From: Flavobacteriales bacterium
Lineage (GTDB): Bacteria > Bacteroidota > Bacteroidia > Flavobacteriales_F > PHOS-HE28
DNA: 11,035 nt
Direction of reading: 5' to 3'
Assembly (NCBI GenBank): GCA_020437875.1
Contig: JAGQVR010000035.1
Location: forward strand, 5,278 to 16,312
In this document: in pieces, positions 1-8,100 of the stretch
How positions within the stretch are numbered: position 1 is the first letter of the stretch
Layout of the letters: every line of letters begins with the position of its first letter
Made by a program: the position numbers and the translations under genes
Notes under the pieces: model-generated
Databases searched by the model: none
Told to the model about the DNA's origin: nothing
What the model saw: only the letters and a program-made list of their open reading frames with translations

Positions 1-20
1 CAGGAACCAACCAACGAGCC

Positions 21-410
21 ATGACCACCATTGCCAGCCCCCGCTACACCCCCGAGGAACTTGCCGAATTCGGCAGCATCATCACCGCCAAGCTCACCCG
101 CGCCCAGGAGGACCTGGCCGCCGCGCGCGAAAGCCTGGTGCTGGGCAACGCCAACGACACGGCGGATACCGACTTCGCACCGCATGCCATGGAGGATGGC
201 GCCCCCTCCCTCGAGCGCGAGGAGCTCATGCGCATCGTGGCGCGGGAGGAGAAGTTCATCCAGGAACTGCAGTTCGCGCTGGCGCGGATCCGCGCGGGCA
301 CCTACGGCGTGTGCCGCGCCACCGGCCAGCTGATCCCGAAGGAGCGCTTGCGCCTGGTGCCGCATACCACGCTCAGCATGGCGGGGAAGCAGGGAGTGGC
401 GGCGCGGTAG
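21..410 (+). CDS. TraR/DksA-family regulator with degenerate zinc finger
   Basis: Protein of 129 residues. DksA/TraR proteins bind in the secondary channel of RNA polymerase and modulate transcription initiation, often with ppGpp; they act in the cytoplasm. Residues about 10-90 are rich in charge and predicted helical (coiled-coil-like), followed by the family's C-terminal signature YGVCRATGQLIPKERL (95-110) and VPHTTLS (113-119). The classical four-cysteine finger is reduced to a single cysteine, C98; the second CxxC position is T101 and the downstream pair is absent. This degenerate form is usual in Bacteroidota homologues, so I do not read it as damage. The ATG at 21 is the first in frame and gives a family-typical length; only 20 bases precede it, so its promoter lies outside the window. 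It converges with the metalloprotease gene, with 7 bases between the stop codons. In many Bacteroidota this gene lies next to ileS and lspA; lspA is not downstream here. Family call firm, target genes unknown. Confidence 0.88.
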   Translation: MTTIASPRYTPEELAEFGSIITAKLTRAQEDLAAARESLVLGNANDTADTDFAPHAMEDGAPSLEREELMRIVAREEKFIQELQFALARIRAGTYGVCRATGQLIPKERLRLVPHTTLSMAGKQGVAAR

Positions 411-417
411 GGCAGGC

Positions 418-1275
418 TCACTTGCACCCGGCCTTGAAGCGCTCCCAGTCCAAGGGCACATGGGGGTGCATGGCCAGCACCTCCGCATCCATGCGTTCCC
501 GCATCGCGGCGAAGGTGATGCCGTAGATCCGCTCGAAGCTGGCGAAACCCTCCTGCCACAACGCGCCCAGCTTCTGCACACCGTGGTGCTGGAGCAGGTA
601 GTGCGCATAGCTGCCCGCCTGGTGGTAGGCCACCATCTCATCGCAGGCATAGAAGCGGTGTACCAGTGAGTCCATGGGCAGCGCGCGGTCGTGGCTCAGC
701 AGGTGGCTGTACACCTGGTGCACGTCGTAGCCGTTGCAGTTGTTCGCCGCTGCGGTGGCCAGGCCCTCGTTCAGCCACTGCATGTCCTCGGGCGGGAAAC
801 CCCACTTCTCCATGGCCACCATGTGCATGGTCTCGTGGGCGATGGGTGGCGCGATGATGTTCTCCGCCTCCATCACCGCGGGATCATCGGTCACCACCAG
901 GCCCAGCTCCTTGTTCCAATAATCGGCGTGGCCGGATACGCCGATGTTGACGGCCGCCTTCATGGCCGCCTTGGAGGGGTAGAAGCGGATGCGGTACGGC
1001 ACCGTGAAGCTGTCCACCTCCAGCATCTTGCAGTTCCGTTCGATGGCGCCTGTGCAGGCCGCCACCAGGGGATCCCGCTCTGCGAAGGCGAGGCCCTCGG
1101 CAGGTACGTGAAAGGTGAAGGGCGGGATGGTCTTCGTGTAGGAGACCTGCCGACTCCAACCGTTGGGGTCGGTATCCGCATGTGGTCCGGAGCCACCGGC
1201 ACCTGAACAACTCAAGAGCGTGGTACCGCTGAGTGTGATGAGGATGATGGGGAAAGAGCAAAGAGTGCAGCTCAT
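418..1275 (-). CDS. Lipoprotein gluzincin metalloprotease (peptidase MA-like)
   Basis: Protein of 285 residues, start ATG at 1275. Residues 1-23 form a lipoprotein signal peptide: a hydrophobic stretch PIILITL followed by lipobox L20-L21-S22-C23, so the mature protein should be lipidated at C23 and face away from the cytoplasm. The zinc site is explicit: HETMH at 147-151 (H147 and H151 ligands, E148 catalytic base) and E170 in WLNEGLA as third ligand. The spacing is exactly HEXXH-X18-E, the gluzincin pattern seen in M1 peptidases and peptidase MA-like domains. No GAMEN exopeptidase motif is visible, so an aminopeptidase role is not supported. The C-terminal part (about 185-285) is helical and ends in WERFKAGCK. 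The frame stays open upstream to 1569, but that extension overlaps the opposite gene and would bury the signal peptide, so I reject it. No Shine-Dalgarno sequence. It diverges from the gene at 1399 and converges with the TraR/DksA gene. Substrate unknown. Confidence 0.85.
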   Translation of the reverse strand: MSCTLCSFPIILITLSGTTLLSCSGAGGSGPHADTDPNGWSRQVSYTKTIPPFTFHVPAEGLAFAERDPLVAACTGAIERNCKMLEVDSFTVPYRIRFYPSKAAMKAAVNIGVSGHADYWNKELGLVVTDDPAVMEAENIIAPPIAHETMHMVAMEKWGFPPEDMQWLNEGLATAAANNCNGYDVHQVYSHLLSHDRALPMDSLVHRFYACDEMVAYHQAGSYAHYLLQHHGVQKLGALWQEGFASFERIYGITFAAMRERMDAEVLAMHPHVPLDWERFKAGCK

Positions 1276-1398
1276 GGTGATGGAGGTATAAGATATGATC
1301 CGATGTGTCGCTTTCGAACGTGCGTGTTCACATTCCTCCACCAATCCCGATGTACCCATGCGGCGCGTGGCAGCCGCGACCTTGATCAACGCAACCCC
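1276..1398. promoter_or_regulatory. Divergent intergenic region between lipoprotein and repeat-protein genes
   Basis: This 123-bp gap lies between two divergent starts and must hold the promoters of both. It has a slightly AT-richer part at 1286-1300 close to the minus-strand start, and a short inverted repeat GAAC-N6-GTTC around 1316-1329. I found no clear Bacteroidota consensus (TTG, 17-23 bases, TAnnTTTG) on either strand; the best minus-strand match, TTG, 19 bases, CACGTTCG, has only half of the -7 bases. The assignment rests on gene layout, not on a recognised site. Confidence 0.4.
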
Positions 1399-2862
1399 AT
1401 GACCATGACCAGACATCTCCTCTCTCCGCTCCTCGCCATTCTCATCACCACGGCCACGGCCCAGGTGCCCACCCTGCTCAGGGACATCAACCCTTCGGGG
1501 GATTCCGGCGCCGATGGGATCGGTTGTGTGAACGGGCTGGTGTACTTCCGGGCCAATGATGGCACACATGGCATGGAGCCGTGGGTGAGCGATGGCACCA
1601 CGGCCGGCACGCGCATGCTCATGGACATCAACCCCGGTAGCGCCGGCAGCTTACCCAGCACCTTCCTGGGCTGGCAGGAGCGCGTGTACTTCGCGGCGGA
1701 CAACGGGGTGAACGGCTATGAGCTGTGGAGCACCGACGGCACCACGGCAGGCACCGTGGTGGAGCTGAGCATCGACAACATCAACGACCTGGAGAGCAGC
1801 AACTACTTCACGGTGTACAACGACATGATCGTGTTCCAGGGCCAGACCGAGGCCAGCGGGCGCGAGCTCTGGATATCCGACGGCACCGTGGAGGGCACCG
1901 TGCTGCTCGCGGACCTGAACCCCGGTGCGCTGAGCAGCTCGCCACGCCATTTCGCGGAGTACGACGGCCTGCTCTACTTCGCAGCCAACACCCCGGACAT
2001 CGATGAGGAACTTTGGGTGACGGACGGCACCACCGAGGGCACGCACCTGGTGAAGGACATCGATGAAGGCAGCGGTTCGGGGGCACCGCGCGACTTCGCC
2101 GTGGCCAATGGGCTGCTCTTCTTCAAAGGCGATGATGGCTACGCGCACGGTCCGGAGCTGTGGGCCACGGACGGCACCACCGAAGGCACCTACATGGTGA
2201 AGGACATCATACCCGGCGGGAACGGGTCATTGCCCTACGGCCTCGTCTCCTTCCAGGACGAGGTGTGGTTCCGCGCGGGCAACGGCACGGACCTGGCGCT
2301 GTTCCATAGCGATGGCACTGCCGAGGGGACCGTGGAACTCACCGGCAGCACACCGGCCATCAGTTACCCGGAGAACCTTGCCGCACACGGTGGCCACCTC
2401 TACTTCTCGGCGTTCCTGAACGGTTCCGACCAGCAGTTGTGGAGCACCGATGGCACGGCGGCGGGCACGGGCCCGATCCTGCAACCGGGCAGTACCGTGA
2501 ACGGCCCGCTCTACCCCACCGATGGGATCACGAGCTGCGGTGACTACATCTTCTACCTGGCGCAATACGACCTCGGCATCGGCGATGAGCCCTACACCTT
2601 GCTCAACCCCACCGGGCTCGATGAGGCGCTCATGCATCAGCGCGGACTGCTCTACCCCAACCCCACCGAGGGTCGTCTGAACCTGAACGATGCGCCCGCC
2701 GGTGCGACGCTCCAGCTCACGAACCTCGATGGCCGACTGGTGCTGCGCGCACCCGTCACGGACATGGACATCAGCGCTGTGGCGAACGGCCTCTACCTGG
2801 CACGCATCGTGGCACGTGACGGTTCGGTGATCCACAGCGAACGGGTGATGCTGGCGCGGTGA
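1399..2862 (+). CDS. Secreted ELWxTDGTxxGT-repeat protein with T9SS sorting domain
   Basis: Protein of 487 residues. Residues 1-21 are a Sec signal peptide (MTMTRHLLSPLL..., likely cleavage after TATA, before Q22). The body carries seven copies of a motif of the form ELWxTDGTxxGT, at residues 60-71, 108-119, 156-167, 204-215, 253-264, 300-311 and 346-357, a period of 46-49 residues. Seven regular repeats of this size fit a seven-bladed beta-propeller, which is my inference. Residues about 417-487 (LLYPNPTEGRLNLN ... GLYLARI ... VMLAR) match the T9SS type A C-terminal sorting domain, so the protein should cross the outer membrane and be released or surface-attached. The first ATG of ATGACCATGACC is chosen because it starts the signal peptide; the frame is open back to 1303 but that part lacks secretion features. 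Apparently monocistronic. It converges with the VIT/VWA gene. Binding target unknown. Confidence 0.85.
   Translation: MTMTRHLLSPLLAILITTATAQVPTLLRDINPSGDSGADGIGCVNGLVYFRANDGTHGMEPWVSDGTTAGTRMLMDINPGSAGSLPSTFLGWQERVYFAADNGVNGYELWSTDGTTAGTVVELSIDNINDLESSNYFTVYNDMIVFQGQTEASGRELWISDGTVEGTVLLADLNPGALSSSPRHFAEYDGLLYFAANTPDIDEELWVTDGTTEGTHLVKDIDEGSGSGAPRDFAVANGLLFFKGDDGYAHGPELWATDGTTEGTYMVKDIIPGGNGSLPYGLVSFQDEVWFRAGNGTDLALFHSDGTAEGTVELTGSTPAISYPENLAAHGGHLYFSAFLNGSDQQLWSTDGTAAGTGPILQPGSTVNGPLYPTDGITSCGDYIFYLAQYDLGIGDEPYTLLNPTGLDEALMHQRGLLYPNPTEGRLNLNDAPAGATLQLTNLDGRLVLRAPVTDMDISAVANGLYLARIVARDGSVIHSERVMLAR
1576..2469 (+). repeat. Seven in-frame repeats, period about 144 bp
   Basis: Each unit encodes an (E/A/Q)(L/P)(W/F)x(S/T)DGTxxGT motif after a variable beta-rich stretch. 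Starts of the motif are 1576, 1720, 1864, 2008, 2155, 2296 and 2434. The GATGGCACC/GACGGCACC core is well conserved in DNA, but the inter-motif parts have diverged, so this is an old protein-level repeat, not a recent expansion. The sixth copy (LFHSDGTAEGT) is the most degenerate. Confidence 0.85.
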
Positions 2863-2953
2863 TCGTAGGTACTGATCAAGGCCTGCGCCACCAGAAGGTG
2901 CCGGCGATCTTGAGCCAGCGCACGAGCCGGACCGAACCACCAAGGTGCGTACT
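2863..2953. other. Convergent intergenic gap carrying a copy of the CHAT 3' end
   Basis: This 91-bp space separates two converging stop codons and should stop transcription from both sides. No hairpin followed by a T-run is visible. Short arms exist (CACC-AGAA-GGTG at 2889-2900, CCGGC paired with GCCGG near 2902-2930) but they are weak. The main content is the 28-bp copy of the end of the CHAT gene, listed separately. Read on the minus strand in the VIT/VWA frame, the gap is open for 25 codons after that gene's stop, ending in AGTFWWRRP and a second stop at 2876-2878. Confidence 0.55.
2881..2908. repeat. 28-bp direct repeat, copy A (remnant of CHAT gene 3' end)
   Basis: It matches 5192-5219 in 27 of 28 positions; the only difference is G at 2904 versus A at 5215. 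Copy B encodes the last residues of the CHAT protein (GTFWWRR). Copy A on the minus strand can be read as AGTFWWRRP followed by a stop, so it looks like a fragment of a CHAT-type 3' end left downstream of the VIT/VWA gene. The two copies flank that whole gene in direct orientation, 2.3 kb apart. The flanks outside the 28 bp are only partly similar. Confidence 0.75.
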
Positions 2954-5050
2954 TCACATTCTTGTCAGGCGACCTGTCCGTGTGGTCGATCCATCCGACA
3001 AGGTGAAGAAGAGCACGCCCTTCGGTTGCTGTCCTGCTGCGTCATAGCCGTCCCAGACCCAGCGTTGTCCACTGAACGTGCGGAGATCCAACTCCAGGAT
3101 GACCCGGCCTGTAGCGTCGTAAAGTCGGAAGATGACCGATGTGCCGGGGGCAAGGTGCGATAGGTCCATCGTCACAGGCTGCCCCACCAGGGAGGGCTCG
3201 GGGAAGACCAACGCAGGGGCCTCGCTCGTTCGTTCCAGTTCCTCCACCTCGACCATGGTGCCACCATCGATGCCTGGATCCACGAAACTGGTGAACGGAC
3301 TACCTATCCCGTAGCACACACTGAAGGAGACCACACTGTCCTCGATCATCTGAGCGGGTCCACTGTCCAGCTGATAGCCGTAGTACTCGTTCATCAGGTC
3401 GACCACGGCATATTGTGCCCAGATCTTCGGGATGAACAACTTGTTCGGGTCGAAGGTGCCCGTGAGGTCGATCGGATAGTCGAAACTCACGGGTTGGCCG
3501 AAGGCGATACCGGACAGGTGCAGGTCCACCGGACCGGGCGTATCATAGCGGCCAACGATCACCATCTGCTGCCCTACGAAAAGGCCCACCAAGGGATCGG
3601 GATAGGTCGCTACCACATCCGCGTTGCTGAAGGTCGCAACAGGATCCAACAGCACCGGGTTCTGGACCTGCAGGTAGAAATCGTTCATCACCTGGAGGAA
3701 GTCGGCGGTCTCCAGGAATTGGGATACACCATTGTTCTGCACCGCCAGCTGGTTCAGCAGCTGTTGATTGTATCCGGAGCCGATGCCGAAGGTGAACAAC
3801 TGCAGGTCCGGTGCGATGGTCTGTCGCAGGTTCAAAGCATTGTCCAGGATCACGCTGTTCGACTCGCTGTCCTGACCATCGGTGAGGAAGACCATCATGC
3901 GCGCGGATCCCGTTGCCGCGGTGCTGAAGTCCTGCATTCCCATCGTTACCGCGGAATTGATGTTCGTTCCGCCATTGGCCGCGATCCCGTCGATCCAATT
4001 CAACGCCGTGCTCATGTTGACCGCATTGAACGGCCGAAGGTCCTCGCTCCACGCGGTGGCCGTGCTGTTGAAGGTGATCACGTTGAAGCGGTCGCCCGCA
4101 TTGAGGTGTTCCACCATGTAGGTGGCCGCCGCACGCGCGTCCTGGATCTTCGTGCCGGACATGCTCCCCGAGTTGTCAATGACGATGACGAAGTCCTTCT
4201 GCACCACGGCGCTCGTCGGCTCCGGTTCGATGAGCAGCGTGAAGAAACCATTGTCCAGCTCATCGCACTTCACCATCGAATCCGGCAGGTAATTGGAGAG
4301 AGCGGTCAACCCGTAAGCCTGTGGATCGAGATCGTAGCCCACGACAAAGGCATTGTCCACCGGTACGTCCACGGCATCGACCAGGATCCAAGCGGAATCA
4401 GCGGTGAGGTAGCCATCGGTCACTGACGGTGCCCAGCCACCGAGTCCGACGATGTCCATCCCGGTCAGGTCACGCTGTGACCGCACGTGCACATCGATCA
4501 GCACGTGGGGCAGTGTGCCGGTGAGGATGGCGGAAAGATCGCTCGGTGCGGAGAGCTCCACACGCGCATTGGCATAGCGGAGCAACTGCACGTAGCTGAG
4601 CTCCACATGGATCCGTTCACCCGGGGCCGCGGTGACCGGGATGGTGAAATAGAGCGGTGTGTCGCCCAGATAGCCGTCCAGCGCCGGGTGCACCCCACCC
4701 CCATCACTGCCACTACCGGGCAGCACGCTGTCCTGTGGGGCCGCGATCATCACGGCCGCGTGCCAGATGCTATCGGAAAGGGCCCAGCGGATGCCCGTGG
4801 CGCTGGCGGTCTCGGCCAGTGGGTACGCATAACGCACCACGAGCGTATCCGGGCCGTCGTTCATGAAGTGCTGTGTGCTCGTGCACAAGGCGAGTTGGTC
4901 CTCCACCTGCACCCGGAGCGTGGTCTCCAGGACCGGCAGCACGCCAGCCGTAGCGGCATCGTGCACGAGAAGACCTTGTGCCTGTATCGAAAGGGGGCTG
5001 AGGGCTGCAGCAGCAAGGGCCGCGCCAACACAACGACTGGAGAACCGCAT
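2954..5050 (-). CDS. Secreted VIT/VWA-domain protein with C-terminal sorting domain
   Basis: Protein of 698 residues, start ATG at 5050. Signal peptide about 1-25 (MRFSSRCVGAALAAAALSPL, cleavage near IQA/Q). Residues about 28-165 fit a VIT (inter-alpha-trypsin inhibitor N-terminal) domain. A von Willebrand A domain spans about 285-465 with an intact MIDAS metal site: D292-x-S294-x-S296 in DNSGSMSG, T362 in GGTN, D390 in LTDG. It is followed by the IPKIWA segment and VCYGIGSPFTSFV, both typical of VIT-VWA proteins. Residues about 613-698 (VFPEPSLVGQPV ... LYDATGRVILEL ... WDGYDAAGQQPKGVLFFTL) resemble a FlgD-like/T9SS type A sorting domain, suggesting surface display or release. VIT-VWA proteins usually bind ligands through the MIDAS metal; no enzymatic site is seen. 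An upstream in-frame ATG at 5092 exists but would bury the signal peptide. It lies 136 bp downstream of the CHAT gene in the same direction, so it could be its operon partner or have its own promoter. The gene is flanked by the 28-bp direct repeats. Confidence 0.87.
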   Translation of the reverse strand: MRFSSRCVGAALAAAALSPLSIQAQGLLVHDAATAGVLPVLETTLRVQVEDQLALCTSTQHFMNDGPDTLVVRYAYPLAETASATGIRWALSDSIWHAAVMIAAPQDSVLPGSGSDGGGVHPALDGYLGDTPLYFTIPVTAAPGERIHVELSYVQLLRYANARVELSAPSDLSAILTGTLPHVLIDVHVRSQRDLTGMDIVGLGGWAPSVTDGYLTADSAWILVDAVDVPVDNAFVVGYDLDPQAYGLTALSNYLPDSMVKCDELDNGFFTLLIEPEPTSAVVQKDFVIVIDNSGSMSGTKIQDARAAATYMVEHLNAGDRFNVITFNSTATAWSEDLRPFNAVNMSTALNWIDGIAANGGTNINSAVTMGMQDFSTAATGSARMMVFLTDGQDSESNSVILDNALNLRQTIAPDLQLFTFGIGSGYNQQLLNQLAVQNNGVSQFLETADFLQVMNDFYLQVQNPVLLDPVATFSNADVVATYPDPLVGLFVGQQMVIVGRYDTPGPVDLHLSGIAFGQPVSFDYPIDLTGTFDPNKLFIPKIWAQYAVVDLMNEYYGYQLDSGPAQMIEDSVVSFSVCYGIGSPFTSFVDPGIDGGTMVEVEELERTSEAPALVFPEPSLVGQPVTMDLSHLAPGTSVIFRLYDATGRVILELDLRTFSGQRWVWDGYDAAGQQPKGVLFFTLSDGSTTRTGRLTRM

Positions 5051-5186
5051 GGGGTGGTGTTCTAGGTGGATGAACGTGACCTCATTGTCCATAGGGAAGA
5101 CACGAACATCGAAGCCCACGCTGCTCTACCCGATAAATAAATTCAGGAGCTGGTCCTATGCTACGCTGGCGGACCGACTTGGATCA
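5051..5186 (-). promoter_or_regulatory. Intergenic region between CHAT and VIT/VWA genes, with AT-rich tract
   Basis: This 136-bp stretch holds a notably AT-rich run at 5131-5144 (GATAAATAAATTC on the plus strand), rare in this GC-rich window. It lies about 80-95 bases upstream of the VIT/VWA start, where a promoter could sit, but no TAnnTTTG consensus is present. Alternatively it belongs to a weak terminator for the CHAT gene: on the minus strand GGTCC (5171-5175) can pair with GGACC (5152-5156) before the AT tract, though the loop is 14 bases and the tract is mixed A and T. I cannot decide between the two. Confidence 0.3.
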
Positions 5187-8100
5187 TCAGCGCCTGCGCC
5201 ACCAGAAGGTGCCGACGATGAGCAGCAGCAGCCCTGCGACCAGCCACCAGCGGTAGCGGCTCCACCACGAGAGGCCCACGGGTTCCACATCGCCCACGAG
5301 CACAAGCCCCGCCCAGTAGTAGGGCATGGCCAGCTCATCGGTGGCGGTGGCCAGGTGGTCCAACTTGGCCTTGCGCAGCGCCTCGTGCTTGGGCAGTCCA
5401 TCGGCCAGGTATTCGTAGAAACGTTCGATCACCTCGGCGCTCACCTTCTCATCGATGTTCCACAAGGACATCACGAGGCTGGGGCAGCCCGCATAGGCGA
5501 AACTGTAGCCGATGGAGCGCACACCTTCACCGTCGGTGGCACCGGCACCTGTTTCACAGGCGGTGAGCACGGCGAGCTGGGCGCGCAGGTCCAGTTCGTA
5601 GATCTCGTAGGCATGCAGGTAGCCGTCCTGGTCGGGGTCCACGCCTTCGCCATCCTTGCTGAGGACGAGACGCGAGTACATGGGGTCCTTGGCGTTCATC
5701 TCGGCATGCGTACCGAGGTGCAGGATGCCATAGCGCGGAGCCGCCTCCCGGAAGCCGCGTTCGTTGGCCTGCATGCCCAACAGCAGGTCGGCACGCATGA
5801 CGGAACCGAGGCCCTCGGCGGTGCGCAGCGCGAAGGGTTGGCGGACGTAGCTGAGGAAGTGCTTGTCCAGCCGGGTGCTATCGGCCACCTGGGCGCGGTA
5901 GCGTTGTTTCACCTCATCGGTGAAGCCGGGTGCGAGGGCCAATGTGGCGGCGGTGCGTTCCCTTGCGAGTTCAGCGAAACGGACAGCCGTGGTGGCGCTG
6001 AGCAAGTTGGCCATTGCATAGCGGTGCACGAGCAGGTGCCCCTTGTATCCCGAGCGATCGGAAGGCGCATCAAGGAGCGTCTCGAAGTTGATGGTGTGCA
6101 GCGGCCCATCGGGGATGATGAGCAACTCGGTGCCGGTGAGGTAGGTCGCCGCCGGAGCGATGAGGCGTTGGTAAAGTGCATGGCCCAGCCGCACGTACTC
6201 CCCCACATTCCGTTCGGCGATGGCCGCGTTGAAGGCGTTGACCTCCTTCTCGAGCCCCGTGGCGGAAGCGCGCACGATGTGTTCCTCGGCATGACCGATC
6301 ACCAGGGTTTGCAAGCTGCTGTCGGTGATGGAGAAGGAGAGCAGGTGGCGGCCCGGCTTCAGCAGGTGGCGGCGCAGATCGGCGAGCGTGGTGGTGGGTT
6401 CGCCGTAGCGCAGTGCGAAGTAGGCGGGGTGCGTCCTCTCCAGCCGCACGAGGAAGGCGTGGTAGGCGCTGTCGTTGGCATGCATGGCGCTGGCCGAGGC
6501 ACGGTCGGCGGCACTGACGGAGAGGGCGGCGATGAGCTCCTGTTCACGCGCCACCACGCTGTCCGGCACACCCGCGAAGCGGATGCCCTTGAAGGCGTTG
6601 AGCCTTTCCTTCAGCAGGGTGGACCGATGCGCTTCGGAGAGCTGCAGGACGCGTTCGGCGGTGGCGGTGGTCCCGAGCACCTTACGGCCCTCGTAGGCCA
6701 GGTCCACGGCCAGATCGAAGAGCCGCTCCTGACTGGCCACGAGCAGCAGTTTCCCCGCCTCATCCTCCACGCCGGCCTTGTTGCGCGCCAGGGAAGTGAT
6801 GGCCAGATCGAGGTCCGCATTCCACTCCTTGTTGAAGGTCTTCCCGCTCAGCGCCCGCTCAGCGATCACCTTCCAATAGAGCGCATCGGAAAGCAGCTCC
6901 GGCCCGGGGAAGGCATGGGGCACCATGTCCGCGCGCACCGTGCTCACCCGGTCTTCCACGATGTGCAGGGCCTCGCGCACCCGCACCAGCGCCGCCGCCG
7001 GGTCACCCGCACCGATGTGCGCCTGCGCGAGGAGCAGGTCGGCACGCGCCACATCATGGTGCAGGCTATCGTAGGTATGCAGGGCGATGGCCCGTGCCTC
7101 GTTCAGGTCCGTGATCGCCTCCTTCCACCGGCCGGTCGCCTCGCGGGCCAACGCACGGCTCACCAAGGTCGTCCGCAGGATATCATCCGTGTAGCGGTCC
7201 TCCCCCGTGGGTGCGGTGGCGATGCTGCGGCTGAAGAGTGAATCGGCCTGCGCCAGATCGCCCTGCCGACGCCGGATGTCGCCGAGCAGGTAGCTGGCCT
7301 GCCTGTAGGATTCGCTGCGGGTGCCGAAGGCCCGTTCGCTGGAGGCGAGGAAGTCATTGGCGAGCACGCGCGCCCTGTCCAGGTTGCCGGCCTCCACCTC
7401 CAGGTTGGCGAAGCGTTGCTGGATGGCGATGAGCTGTGGATCATCGGGTTCCAGCACACTGCTGCGATCGCGGCGCGCGAGCTCGAGCAGTTCGCGCGCA
7501 CGCCCGTGGTCACCGAGGTGGAAGAAGACCGTGGCCAGATTGACGTAGGTGCGCGAACGGCTCACGGTGGCCTCATCCCGCGTGAAGGGATCCGTGGTGA
7601 TCGCGATGAGGTGGTCGTTGGTGCGCAGGTTCTCGTCGTACGCGTTGCGCGCACGGGTGAGGTCGCCGGCGCCCTGCCAGAGCACACCGAGGTTGCCATA
7701 GGCGCTGGCCTTGCGACCGAGCGCCGCTTCCGAAGTATCGGAGCCGAGCACCTCCAGGGCACGCAGGTAATCCGCCTCCGCTTCGCGGATATGACCAAGG
7801 TGCCAGTTCGCCGAACCCACCGCGGTGTAGGATTCGGCCCATTGGATGGCCGGCACCTCGTCGGCCCGCCTGTACTGCTCCAGCGCCTCCTTCGCCCACT
7901 TGGCGCACGCTTGGTGGTTACCTAGGATATTGTGATCGAAGGCGAGGTACTGCCGTGCACGTCCACGCTGAGCGAAGGAGATGTCCTTGCTGCCATCGGC
8001 CACCAGCACGGCCAATGAGTCCACCCGCGCGCATTGGCGCAGATCACCGGCCTCGTAATAGATCCAACTGAGGTCGAAGAGTGCTTCCAGTTCGTGCGGT

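Noticed and set aside
1276..1569. Extended N-terminus of the lipoprotein metalloprotease (start at 1569)
   Set aside because: The extension overlaps the opposite repeat-protein gene and would place a lipoprotein signal peptide in the middle of the protein.
3413..4426. A 337-codon plus-strand frame antisense to the VWA domain
   Set aside because: The same shadow effect: the opposite strand carries an intact MIDAS motif and normal protein composition.
5131..5175. Intrinsic terminator after the CHAT gene
   Set aside because: The stem is only 5 bp with a 14-base loop, and the following tract is mixed A and T rather than a T-run; kept only as a note in the intergenic entry.
6340..6373. Two 13-bp direct copies of AGCAGGTGGCGGC with a 21-bp period
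   Set aside because: They encode RHLL twice within the CHAT protein (RRHLLKPGRHLL), in frame. A local coincidence of codon use in a coding region, with no sign of an array.
4863..7241. A 792-codon plus-strand open frame antisense to the CHAT gene
   Set aside because: It is opposite a gene with clear TPR and CHAT domains. Its translation has no domain, is low in structure-forming hydrophobic patterns and rich in G, H, Q, V and R, as expected for a shadow frame in GC-rich DNA.
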